A DNA stretch of 64,000 bases from Chachezhania sediminis (GTDB taxonomy: Bacteria; Pseudomonadota; Alphaproteobacteria; Rhodobacterales; Rhodobacteraceae). The translations under genes were made by a program, and so were the position numbers. Positions within the stretch are counted from its first letter, which is position 1. The number at the start of each line of letters is the position of its first letter. The stretch covers positions 372,001 to 436,000 of the forward strand of contig NZ_VOPH01000002.1 in the NCBI RefSeq assembly GCF_009765275.1. The letters run 5' to 3'. The notes under the pieces were generated by a model, which worked only from the letters and a program-made list of their open reading frames with translations, did not search any database and had not been told where the DNA came from. Below, piece after piece: positions 35,700 to 44,537 of the stretch.

Positions 35700-37739
35700 C
35701 TACTGTCGTCCTTCGCGCAGCCATCCGCCGATGATCAGCATCGCCGCCAGCACCAGCACCAGCCAGGGCGGCAGCAACGACATCTGCCGGACATCCCGCG
35801 TCTCGAATGCCTCGCGCGGCGTGATCCCCAGCCAGCCGCGCCCTGCCGCGGGCCGTCCTTCACGCGCGTCGCGGATCCGGGGCAGGCCGTCTTCCAGCCG
35901 GAACACGCCGCCCCGCAGGGGTTCCAGCACCGGCTCCAGGACCGATCCCGTCGCGATCGTTTCCTCGAACTCCTTCGGTGCGGCGGGTCCCAGACCGATC
36001 ACCGCCGTCCGGTCCCCCTCTTCCAGGCGGTATAGCCCGATCTCCGGCCCCTCGTATTCCGCCTCGAACTGGCCCGGGCTGACCTCTTTCAGAACAACGC
36101 TTTCCTCTGTCCCGTCGGGCCGGGTCACCGTCACGGGGCCGATCTCCTGGCCCAGGGTCCGGCGCACGATCCGCATGGTCTGGCCCGTCGCCTCGGCCCA
36201 GAGCGCCTCTTCCTCAAGCTCGGGTTCCTTCATCATCCAGTGGGCCAGCCGCCGCAGCAGTTCCAGCTGCGGGCCGCCGCCGTCATAGCCGCGGGTCCAG
36301 AGCCACGCATGATCCGACGCCAGCAGCGCCACCCGCCCGTCGCCCACGCGGTCGAGGATCAGCAGCGGACGCCCGTCCGCACCGGTCATCACCGTCTGGC
36401 CTTTGTCCGGTTCAAGATCCACCAGCCGCAGCCAGTCGCCCCATTCTCCGGCATGCGGCAGTTCCGAGGTCACCGGATGGCGTTCTCCCAGATCGGTCAC
36501 GGTGGGCTTGTACCGTTCCTCGATCACCCGCGCGCTGGGCTGGGCGGGCAGGATCGCACCCAGGGGCGAGCGCGCCAGGCTGTCGGCGCCCGCGAAATCC
36601 GGCCCGGCCGAGATCAGGACCGCCCCGCCGTTCCGCACGTAATCCGCCACGTTGTCGAGATAGATCGGCGGCAGGATCCCGCGGCGCTTGTAGCGGTCGA
36701 AGATAATCAGGTCGAAATCCTCGATCTTCTCCATGAACAGCTCGCGCGTGGGGAAGGCGATCAGGGACAACTCGCCCACGGGCACACCGTCCTGCTTTTC
36801 CGGCGGCCGCAGGATCGTGAAATGGACTAGGTCCACGGAACTGTCCGATTTCAACAGGTTGCGCCATGTCCGGCTGCCCTGGTGCGGCTCGCCCGAGACC
36901 AGAAGCACCCGCAGCCGGTCGCGCACGCCGTTGATCTGGATGACGGCGGCATTGTTGCGGTCGGTCAGCTCTCCCTCCGCTTCCGGCACGGAAAAGCGGA
37001 TCACGTTCCGTCCGCCATGGGGCAGGGTCACGGGCAGGTCGATCTGCTGGCCGATGGGCACCGTGAACCGTTCCGGCGGGCGCCCGTCGACCGAGATATC
37101 GAGATCGGCGCTGATGTCGCCGGGCGCCGCGCCGCTGTCCTCGACCCTCAGGGACAGGGTCACCGGTTCGCCGATGATGGCAAAGGCGGGGGCGTTTTCG
37201 ACCACCAGCCGGCGGTCCCAGTCGGTGTCGTGCCCCGACAGCAGCAGGTGCATCGGCGCAGGCAGGTCGGGGGCGCGGTCGATGTCGTGGACGCGTCCGT
37301 CGGACAGGGCGATGATGCCTGCGACCCGGGCCTGCGGTTCCTCGGCCAGCGCCGCCGACAGCGCCGTCATAAGTTCGGTCCCGGCATTCCGCTGGCCGTC
37401 CGGCACGCGGATGCGGCGGACCTCGGTATTCTCGCGCTGGGCCAGCTGGGCCGCGATCGCTTCGGCCGCTGCGCCGGTCTGATCGGCCCGGTCCGACAGG
37501 CGCTGGCTGGCGCTGTCATCTTCGATCAGCAGGACGATGTCCGACAGCGGCGCGCGATCCTCGCTGAGGTAGGCCGGCCCCGTCAGGGCTGCGACCAGCA
37601 CCAGTGCCGCCGCGGCCCGCAGCGCCCAGCCGGCCAGGCCGCGCCACAGCGCCAGGCCGATCCCTGCCGTGGCAATGGCGGCCAGCCCGGCCAGGATCGG
37701 CCAGGGCAGCAGGGGGTCGAAGACGATGGTTCCGGTCAT
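35700..37739 (-). CDS. Membrane protein with glutamine-amidotransferase-like domain
   Basis: Protein of 679 aa with two N-terminal membrane segments (about residues 13-55) and one at the C-terminus (PPWLVLVLAAMLIIGGW). The large middle part, likely periplasmic, resembles the GATase1-like domain next to MoxR/DUF58 operons: LIIFDRYKRRGILPPIYLDNVADYVRNGGAVLISAGP. The VWA-like start DIVLLIEDDSAS lacks a full MIDAS motif. No catalytic triad is evident, so a structural role is as likely as an enzymatic one. It is the last gene of the four-gene cluster, 27 bp after the DUF4159 gene. Confidence 0.75.
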   Translation of the reverse strand: MTGTIVFDPLLPWPILAGLAAIATAGIGLALWRGLAGWALRAAAALVLVAALTGPAYLSEDRAPLSDIVLLIEDDSASQRLSDRADQTGAAAEAIAAQLAQRENTEVRRIRVPDGQRNAGTELMTALSAALAEEPQARVAGIIALSDGRVHDIDRAPDLPAPMHLLLSGHDTDWDRRLVVENAPAFAIIGEPVTLSLRVEDSGAAPGDISADLDISVDGRPPERFTVPIGQQIDLPVTLPHGGRNVIRFSVPEAEGELTDRNNAAVIQINGVRDRLRVLLVSGEPHQGSRTWRNLLKSDSSVDLVHFTILRPPEKQDGVPVGELSLIAFPTRELFMEKIEDFDLIIFDRYKRRGILPPIYLDNVADYVRNGGAVLISAGPDFAGADSLARSPLGAILPAQPSARVIEERYKPTVTDLGERHPVTSELPHAGEWGDWLRLVDLEPDKGQTVMTGADGRPLLILDRVGDGRVALLASDHAWLWTRGYDGGGPQLELLRRLAHWMMKEPELEEEALWAEATGQTMRIVRRTLGQEIGPVTVTRPDGTEESVVLKEVSPGQFEAEYEGPEIGLYRLEEGDRTAVIGLGPAAPKEFEETIATGSVLEPVLEPLRGGVFRLEDGLPRIRDAREGRPAAGRGWLGITPREAFETRDVRQMSLLPPWLVLVLAAMLIIGGWLREGRQ

Positions 37740-37766
37740 GAAACGCTCCGGTCGGGGCGGAAATGG

Positions 37767-40565
37767 CTACTGGCCCAGACGGTCCAGCAGGGCGGGGACG
37801 TGGACCTGGTCGGACTTGTAGTTGCCGGTCAGCACGTACATCACGAGGTTGACGCCGAACCTGTGGGCCAGTTCGCGCTGGCGTTCGCCGGCAAAGCCGC
37901 GGCCCACGGGCAGCAGGGGACGGCCGTCGGCGTCGGTTGCCCAGGCGGCGGCCCAGTCGTTGCCGCCGAAAATCACCGGCGTCACCCCATCGTTCAGGTT
38001 GCGGAAGGGCATGCCTTCCGCGATCTCGGCATCGGGGGGCGCGGCCTCGACCCAGATGCCGCGACCGTTGTAGCGGCCGGGATAGTCCTGAAGCAGATAG
38101 AAGGTGCGGGTCAGCACGTGATCTTCCGGCACCGGTTCCAGCGGCGGGATGTCCAGAGGCGCGGCCAGCTGCTGCAGCTTGCGGCCGTTGGGGCTGGACG
38201 ATCCGAAATTGGCGATATTGGCATCGCGCGTGTCGAAGACGATCATGCCGCCCGACCGCAGGTAGTCGTTCAGCTTGGCATAGGCCTTGGCCGACGGTTG
38301 GGGCTGATCCGGGGTGATCGGCCAGTAGAGCAGCGGGAAGAACGCCAGATCGTCGGTTTCCAGGTCCACGCCCATGGGCTGCGAAGGTTCGACCGAGGTC
38401 CGGAAATAGAGCGTGTCCGACAGGCCGCGCAGGCCTGCCTGGGCGATGTCGTCGACTTCGGCATTGCCGGTCAGGACATGGGCCAGGACCAGTTCGTCCG
38501 CCGCCATGACGTCCCGGGCGGTCTGATCGGCCGAGGGGTCCTGTGCCCGTGCATCACCGGGGGCAAGGCCCGCCATCAGCACCGCCAGCGCCAGCGCCGC
38601 GGCCGCGCGGGGGGCGCGGGCCCGGGCAGAGGTCAGCCGGCCCGACAGGGCCAGCGTGGCCACCACGTCGGCGGCCAGCAGAAGCAGCGCCAGGCCCAGC
38701 AGCCAGCCGCCCAGCGGGCGTTCGCGGACCAGGCCCATGCCTTCGACGGGCACGTCCGCGGGCCAAGTCGCAGCGGTCAGCGTCCCGCCGTCGGCCATCA
38801 CGTTGCGGGCCAGCCGGCGGTCGCCGCTTTGATAGAGACCCGGGCGCAGGTCGGGTCCAAGCGGATCGGCCGCCAGCGCCGGGCCATCGACGCCGGGCAG
38901 GGTGCCGGCATCTTCCAGCGTGCCGAAGGCGTCCAGCACCCGCTGCGGGGCCCAGACGGTGCCTTGCAGATCTTCGGCCGCGGGCATTCCGCCAGCAGTG
39001 GACACGGCCAGACGTTCCAGCATTTCCACGAACAGGCCGGAAAGCGGAAGCGTCGACCATTCGGCATTCGCGGTGACGTGGAACAGGACGACCTGGCCGT
39101 CGCCCAGGGCCTTGCGGGTCACCAGCGGCGTACCGTCGGACAGGGACGCGATGACCCGGTCGGCCAGCGTGGGGTCGGGCTGGGCCATGACCTGTGCGGT
39201 CACCCGCACGTCATCGGGGATTTCCAGCCCGGCAAAGGGACTGTCGGCCTTAAAGGGCGCCAGCGTCTTAGGCGATCCCCAACTCATCGCGCCGCCGACG
39301 CTGCGGCCGCCGACGCGCAGGCGGACGGGCATCAGCGGGTCTTCGGCATCGCGACTGACATCGCTGGCCGCCAGCCGCGGCCCGGCAAAGCGGACCAGCA
39401 GGCCGCCGTGGTCGACCCATTCCTCCAGCGCCGATTCCTCGGCCGGGGAGAGGGTCGCGACATCGGCCAGGACAATGGCGTCCGGATTGGCCGGCAGGAT
39501 GTCCAGCAGCGCGCCGGTCAGGATGTCGGCCGTGGGCTCCAGCGCCTGTTCCAGGTAGTGGACGGGCGACAGCAGTTCCAGCCCTTCCTGCCCGGTGCGT
39601 CCGGCGATCAGCGCGACCTCCCGCCGGCGAAGACCGTCGTCGCCAAGGCTGACGGCGCCGGCGGAATTCTGCCCCTGTAGTTCGAAGCGGGTGATCCGGG
39701 CGCGCAGTTCGGCCGGCAGGGACAGGTCGACCTGGGCCCGGGTCTCTCCCTCGGCAAAGACGGCTTCTCCGCCTGCCAGAAGGCGTTCGGTGCCGGACGG
39801 ATCGCGGCCCTGTGCCATCACGCCGACCACCCGTTCCGGGCCGGGCAGGGCGCGGACGACGCCCAGGCGGATCACGCCGTCCTCGAATTTCGCGGGCCAG
39901 ATCGCCAGGGTTTCGTGCATGGTCTGGATGATGCGCAGGTCGCCGGCATCGCGGGCGGCAGCTGTCAGGTCGGCGCGGCCGGGATAGTCGATCCCGTCGG
40001 AGATCCAGCGGATTTCCGTGCCCGCGGGCAGATCGTCCAGCGCGGCCATGACCGTTGTGACCTGGGCCGGGCCGGGTTGCCAGGGCTGCGGCTGCAGCCC
40101 GGCCAGCCGGCTGCGCCAGGCGGTGGAGGTCTGGAACACGGGGTCTTCCGGCTGGGTCAGGCGGACCATGGCGACGGGACGGCCGGCGCGGCCGGCCTCG
40201 GCCAGTTGCTGGTCCAGCAGGTCGGTCACGCGGGTCCAGGCAGTGGCGCCGGCCCAGCTGGCATCCAGCAGCACCAGAACGGGACCGGAGCCCGGAGCCT
40301 GGCTGCGTGGATTGAGGACGGGACCGGCCAGGCCGACGATCACGGCCGCCACGGCCAGGATCCGCATCAGAAGCAACCACCAGGGCGTGCGATCGGTGAC
40401 GGTTTCGTCGTCCTTCAGACCCAGAAGCAGCGTCACGCCCGGGAACATGCGCCGGATCGGCGCGGGGGGCACCGCGCGCAGCAGCAGCCACAGCACCGGC
40501 AGCGCCGCCAGTCCCAGCAGAAGCCAGGGGGCCGTGAAGCCTATGCCAAGGATCGTCGTCATCAT
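37767..40565 (-). CDS. DUF4159 protein with BatA-like N-terminus
   Basis: Large membrane protein of 932 aa. The N-terminus carries the BatA/DUF4381-like segment TAPWLLLGLAALPVLWLLLRAVPPAPIRRMFPG and a second membrane segment. The C-terminal quarter (about residues 700-932) is a DUF4159 domain with DLAFFPLLYWPITPDQPQPS and GMIVFDTRDANI. Another membrane segment near LGGWLLGLALLLLAADVVATLAL separates the two parts. Function unknown; the family always travels with MoxR ATPases. ATGATG at the start overlaps the DUF58 stop; the second ATG (40562) is an alternative. Confidence 0.85.
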   Translation of the reverse strand: MMTTILGIGFTAPWLLLGLAALPVLWLLLRAVPPAPIRRMFPGVTLLLGLKDDETVTDRTPWWLLLMRILAVAAVIVGLAGPVLNPRSQAPGSGPVLVLLDASWAGATAWTRVTDLLDQQLAEAGRAGRPVAMVRLTQPEDPVFQTSTAWRSRLAGLQPQPWQPGPAQVTTVMAALDDLPAGTEIRWISDGIDYPGRADLTAAARDAGDLRIIQTMHETLAIWPAKFEDGVIRLGVVRALPGPERVVGVMAQGRDPSGTERLLAGGEAVFAEGETRAQVDLSLPAELRARITRFELQGQNSAGAVSLGDDGLRRREVALIAGRTGQEGLELLSPVHYLEQALEPTADILTGALLDILPANPDAIVLADVATLSPAEESALEEWVDHGGLLVRFAGPRLAASDVSRDAEDPLMPVRLRVGGRSVGGAMSWGSPKTLAPFKADSPFAGLEIPDDVRVTAQVMAQPDPTLADRVIASLSDGTPLVTRKALGDGQVVLFHVTANAEWSTLPLSGLFVEMLERLAVSTAGGMPAAEDLQGTVWAPQRVLDAFGTLEDAGTLPGVDGPALAADPLGPDLRPGLYQSGDRRLARNVMADGGTLTAATWPADVPVEGMGLVRERPLGGWLLGLALLLLAADVVATLALSGRLTSARARAPRAAAALALAVLMAGLAPGDARAQDPSADQTARDVMAADELVLAHVLTGNAEVDDIAQAGLRGLSDTLYFRTSVEPSQPMGVDLETDDLAFFPLLYWPITPDQPQPSAKAYAKLNDYLRSGGMIVFDTRDANIANFGSSSPNGRKLQQLAAPLDIPPLEPVPEDHVLTRTFYLLQDYPGRYNGRGIWVEAAPPDAEIAEGMPFRNLNDGVTPVIFGGNDWAAAWATDADGRPLLPVGRGFAGERQRELAHRFGVNLVMYVLTGNYKSDQVHVPALLDRLGQ

Positions 40566-41434
40566 GCGCCCCTGTTCAGCGCCGTCCACAGCCACAGAAG
40601 CGCCGATTGCGCGCTGTGGTTCGTCAGATGCAGTCCCATCTGCCAACCGGTCGCCCGGGACAGCCGTTGCAGCCAGTCACGCCGCGCCGCCAGCCGGTCA
40701 AGGTAGCGTTGCCGCAATTCGCCCGCCTTCAGGGTTTCATGATGGACCGTGCCGCCGACGCTTTCAAAGATGGTTCGGCCGCGGAAGGGGAATTCCTCCT
40801 CGGACGGGTCCATGACCTGCAGAAGCACGCCCCGGACGCCGCGGTCGGCGGCCTTGGTCAGGGCGACCTCGACCTCCTCCATGGGGCCGAGGAAGTCCGA
40901 GATGAAGAGCGCGCGGGCATGGGGGATCATCGCCCGGTGTTCGGGCGGGGCATAATCGCCCTCGGCATCTTCGGAAAACATTTCCGCCAGACGCAGGATC
41001 TGGTTCCGGCCGCGGCGGGGCGGCAGCGACGTGCCGGTCAGGCCCACGCGTTCGCCCCCGCGCACCAGCAGGACGGCGGTGGCCAGGCCCAGAAGGCGGG
41101 CGCGGTCGGCCTTGGAGGGCAGGCTGTCGTCGGAGGCGAACCGCATCGAGGCGCCGCGATCCACCCAAAGCATCACCGACTGGGCGATCTGCCATTCCCG
41201 TTCGCGGACGAATTGCTGGTCGCCGCGCGCCGACCGGCGATGGTCGATGGACCGGCGGCTGTCGCCCGGCTGCACCGGTCGGTACTGCCAGAAATCGTCG
41301 CCCATGCCGGCCCTGCGGCGGCCGTGATCGCCCAGAAGGACGGTGCCCGCCAGGTGATCGGCGCGGGCCAGAAGGGGCGGAAGCCGGCCGGCCTCTGCTT
41401 CGGCCCTGTGTCGAAGACCGTTTGCCGCGGTCAC
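40562..41434 (-). CDS. DUF58 domain protein
   Basis: Cytosolic protein of 290 aa from a GTG start at 41434. It has the DUF58 core GDDFWQYRPVQPGDSRRSIDHRRSAR and a VWA-like stretch VMLWVDRGASMRF. DUF58 proteins are partners or clients of MoxR AAA ATPases. The start overlaps the moxR stop as GTGA, so translation is coupled to moxR. The next gene begins in its stop codon. Confidence 0.88.
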   Translation of the reverse strand: MTAANGLRHRAEAEAGRLPPLLARADHLAGTVLLGDHGRRRAGMGDDFWQYRPVQPGDSRRSIDHRRSARGDQQFVREREWQIAQSVMLWVDRGASMRFASDDSLPSKADRARLLGLATAVLLVRGGERVGLTGTSLPPRRGRNQILRLAEMFSEDAEGDYAPPEHRAMIPHARALFISDFLGPMEEVEVALTKAADRGVRGVLLQVMDPSEEEFPFRGRTIFESVGGTVHHETLKAGELRQRYLDRLAARRDWLQRLSRATGWQMGLHLTNHSAQSALLWLWTALNRGA

Positions 41435-42438
41435 GCCGCCGCCTCTCGCCCGTCGAGGCGGGCGGCGGTTTCGTCGATCAGCCGGGCCAGGCTGTCGCCG
41501 CGCGCACGGGCGGCGAAAGTCAGCGCCATCCGGTGGGTCAGCACCGGCTGGGCCAGCGCGATCACGTCGTCGGTGCTGGGCGCCAGCCGGCCTTCCAGCA
41601 GCGCGCGTGCCCGGACCGTCAGCATCAGCGCCTGCGCGGCCCGCGGACCCGGGCCCCAGGCCACGGTATCGCGCACCTTGTCGGACACGCCCGGTTCATC
41701 GGGGCGGAAGGCGCGCACCAGATCCAGGATCATGTCCATCACCGCCTCGCCCACGGGCATCCGCCGAAGCAGCGTCTGGGCCGCGATCAGGTCGGCGGGC
41801 GAGAACACGGTTTCCGCCGCTTCCTCGGCCACGCCGGTGGTGGCCAGCAGGATGTCCCGTTCCGTCGCACGGTCGGGGTAGCGGACATCGATCTGGACCA
41901 GGAAACGGTCCAGCTGTGCCTCGGGCAGGGGATAGGTGCCTTCCTGCTCGATCGGGTTCTGGGTCGCCAGCACGTGGAAGGGCGTGCCCAGCGGCCGGTC
42001 CTGCCCGGCCACCGTCACGGTGCGTTCCTGCATCGCCTGCAGCAGCGCGGATTGCGTCCGGGGCGAGGCGCGGTTGATTTCGTCAGCCATCAGAAGCTGG
42101 CAAAAGATCGGCCCTTCGACAAAGCGGAAATGGCGGCTGCCATCCCCGGCCGTATCCAGTACCTCGGACCCCAGGATATCGGCGGGCATCAGGTCGGGCG
42201 TGAACTGGACGCGGTTGGAATTCAGGCCCATGACGGTCGCCAGCGTTTCCACCAGGCGGGTCTTGCCCAGGCCCGGCAGACCGATCAGCAGCCCGTGGCC
42301 ACCGCACAGAAGCGAGGTCAGCGCCAGGTCGACCACCTGTTTCTGGCCGATGAAGCGGCGGTTGATCGATGCCTTCGCGCGTGCCAGTTTTTCTTCAAGG
42401 GCTTCGATCTCGGCAACCAGCGCGGTGGGGTCGGACAT
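41431..42438 (-). CDS. MoxR family AAA ATPase
   Basis: AAA+ chaperone-like ATPase of 335 aa, first gene of the four-gene membrane cluster. Walker A is LIGLPGLGKT near residue 55, Walker B is LLMADEINRASPRTQSALLQAMQE, and the sensor region has VLATQNPIEQEGTYPLPEAQLDRF. MoxR proteins are thought to mature or activate VWA/DUF58-type clients, here the three genes downstream. It is divergent from the DUF1285 gene with a gap of about 96 bp that must hold both promoters. Confidence 0.93.
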   Translation of the reverse strand: MSDPTALVAEIEALEEKLARAKASINRRFIGQKQVVDLALTSLLCGGHGLLIGLPGLGKTRLVETLATVMGLNSNRVQFTPDLMPADILGSEVLDTAGDGSRHFRFVEGPIFCQLLMADEINRASPRTQSALLQAMQERTVTVAGQDRPLGTPFHVLATQNPIEQEGTYPLPEAQLDRFLVQIDVRYPDRATERDILLATTGVAEEAAETVFSPADLIAAQTLLRRMPVGEAVMDMILDLVRAFRPDEPGVSDKVRDTVAWGPGPRAAQALMLTVRARALLEGRLAPSTDDVIALAQPVLTHRMALTFAARARGDSLARLIDETAARLDGREAAA

Positions 42439-42534
42439 GGAAATCCTTTCGGGACAGCTTGGGCGTTCTGTACTGTGCGGGGGTTTACCCGGTCGAGACT
42501 AAGACTATCTCGACACAAGGAAATGGCAAAAGCG

Positions 42535-43143
42535 ATGAACGGACAAATAAACGTGACACCATCCGCAGAAGGGATCGCAGCGTCGATCCGCGCAGCCGGT
42601 AAGGGCAGCGCCCAGGAAAAGGGCAAATCGCGCGGACTACCGCCGGTTCACCTGTGGAATCCGCCGTTTTGCGGCGACCTGGACATGCGGATTGCCCGGG
42701 ACGGGACATGGTTCTACCTCGGCACGCCGATCGGCCGGAAGGAATTGGTGAAGCTCTTTTCCTCCATTCTTAAGTTGGAAGACGGTAAATATTTTCTTGT
42801 CACGCCCGTCGAAAAGGTGGGCATCACCGTTGACGATGCGCCCTTCGTGGCGGTCGATTTCACCGCCGACGGCGAAGGGAGGGACCAGGTCCTGACCTTC
42901 ACGACTCAGGTCGAGGACGTCACCGTGGCCGGCCCCGACAACCCGCTGCGGGTGGTCAAGGATCCCGAAACCGGCGAGCCGTCGCCCTATGTCCATGTCC
43001 GCGCGGGACTGGAGGCGCTGATCGACCGCAAGAGCTTCTATCGCCTGGTCGATCTGGGCGAGGATCACGACGGCTGGTTCGGCGTGTGGTCCAGCGGCAC
43101 GTTCTTCCCGATCATCCCGTCGTCGGAACTGGCGGGGCTCTGA
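42535..43143 (+). CDS. DUF1285 domain protein
   Basis: Conserved alphaproteobacterial protein of about 202 aa, function unknown. The DUF1285 signature is visible in PPVHLWNPPFCGDLDMRIARDGTWFYLGTPIGRKELVKLFSSILKLEDGKYFLVTPVEK. Two starts are possible. ATG 42523 has AAGGA only one or two bases upstream, while ATG 42535 has the same AAGGA at a usable distance, so I prefer 42535. It is divergent from moxR; the same pairing is common in alphaproteobacteria (from memory). Confidence 0.85.
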   Translation: MNGQINVTPSAEGIAASIRAAGKGSAQEKGKSRGLPPVHLWNPPFCGDLDMRIARDGTWFYLGTPIGRKELVKLFSSILKLEDGKYFLVTPVEKVGITVDDAPFVAVDFTADGEGRDQVLTFTTQVEDVTVAGPDNPLRVVKDPETGEPSPYVHVRAGLEALIDRKSFYRLVDLGEDHDGWFGVWSSGTFFPIIPSSELAGL

Positions 43144-43547
43144 TCCGGGGCCGACACGCCGCCAGCCGGCGTTCTGCCCGACCCTTCGATCCTTGTCGGG
43201 ACAACCGTGACGGTTTCGGTCCTTTTCGGATCCTGCTGGACATGCAGTTTGGCCAGCCGAATCCTGGCGATGGCAAAGCGCGTAGCGCAGACCGGGACGC
43301 CCGGCACGGCTATGCCATGGCCGGTCAGGGACGTAGAAGTCTGGGGCGACCCTTCGCAGGGGCATGTCCGGACCCGACCAACAGGCCGTCCATCCCGGGA
43401 ATCCGGTCCAAGTCCGGCAGGATACCGGTCTGTGGCCCGTCGGTTTTTTCGCGTCTGGCGGGTATCCATGGTCCGCACGCTCTGGTGGTGCGCCGCAATT
43501 GTCCCTAAGCTCCTATCGGACACAGGACTTTTCGGGATCCATCGCAC
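43144..43547. other. 404-bp gap before the hydroxypyruvate isomerase gene
   Basis: No convincing gene on either strand. Short open frames here lack family resemblance and ribosome sites. No copies of the two interspersed repeats. The last 60 bp, less GC-rich than the rest, may contain the promoter of the downstream gene. Confidence 0.4.
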
Positions 43548-44306
43548 GTGAGACTGGCTGCCAATATCTCTCTCCTCTTCACGGAATATCCGTTCGAGGA
43601 TCGCTTTCGCGCCGCGGCCGATGCCGGTTTCGACGGGGTGGAGATCCTGTTTCCTTATGACCGCCCCGCGACAGCGGTGGCCGACCTTGCGCGGCAGGCC
43701 GGGCTGGTCCCCGTGCTGATGAACGCGCCGCCCCCGGTGCCGGCCGGACGGCCCCGCGGCTTTCCCGCCGAACCCGGCCAGGGCGCCATCTTCCGCGCGC
43801 AGATGGAGGGTGTGCTGTCCTATGCCGGTGCCTTCCGGCCGGGGCTGATCCATGTGATGGCGGGTTATTCCGACGATCCGTCCGCGGTGGGCCTGTTCGT
43901 CGACAACCTGCGCTGGCTGTGCGACCAGGCGCCGGATCAGGGCTTCGCCATCGAGCCGCTGAACCAGGGCGACCAGCCCGGCTATGTCCTGTCGGACTAT
44001 GCCCTTGCGGCCGAGATCCTGGAGGCCGTGAACCGCCCGAACCTGGGTCTGCAATACGACAGCTATCATTCCGCGGTGATTCATGGGGATGCGCTGGAGG
44101 TCTGGAACCGCTACGGCGCCCGGGCCGTCCACGTGCAGCTGGGGGCCGCACCGGATCGCAGCGAACCGGGCCGGGGCCCGACCGATTTTACCACACTGTT
44201 GTCGGCGATCGAGGCGTCGCGTTACCGGGGCTGGATCAGCGCCGAATACAATCCCAGCACGGACCGGACCGAAGACAGCCTGGGCTGGATGTCCGGCCGG
44301 GCCTAG
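43548..44306 (+). CDS. hyi: Hydroxypyruvate isomerase family protein
   Basis: TIM-barrel sugar-phosphate-type isomerase of the AP-endonuclease-2/xylose isomerase-like superfamily, 252 aa from a GTG start. It matches Hyi/OtnI proteins: NISLLFTEYPFEDRFRAAADAGFDGVEILFPYD, MAGYSDDP, GFAIEPLNQGDQPGYVLSDY and GLQYDSYHSAVIHGD. The expected reaction is hydroxypyruvate to tartronate semialdehyde, or a tetronate isomerisation. The usual partner, tartronate semialdehyde reductase, is not next to it, so the pathway is unconfirmed. Confidence 0.85.
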   Translation: MRLAANISLLFTEYPFEDRFRAAADAGFDGVEILFPYDRPATAVADLARQAGLVPVLMNAPPPVPAGRPRGFPAEPGQGAIFRAQMEGVLSYAGAFRPGLIHVMAGYSDDPSAVGLFVDNLRWLCDQAPDQGFAIEPLNQGDQPGYVLSDYALAAEILEAVNRPNLGLQYDSYHSAVIHGDALEVWNRYGARAVHVQLGAAPDRSEPGRGPTDFTTLLSAIEASRYRGWISAEYNPSTDRTEDSLGWMSGRA

Positions 44307-44537
44307 CGTCCTGACCCCAGGGGCGCAGCTGCGATCCCAAGCCGGATTCCTGCTTTGGCCGCGGCTCTTGCGCCGGTTTCGGCCACTGCACGGGTACAAC
44401 TCCATTCTGCCGGGCAAGAACCTGTTCCTGCACAATCCGAAGGGCGCGGGCACAGGCCGCTTTCGACCGCGGGGTGGCGGTTTCTTGCCAAAGTATGAAA
44501 GAACGTGGAAGCAGGGTGATGGCCGCCCTAGTTAGTC

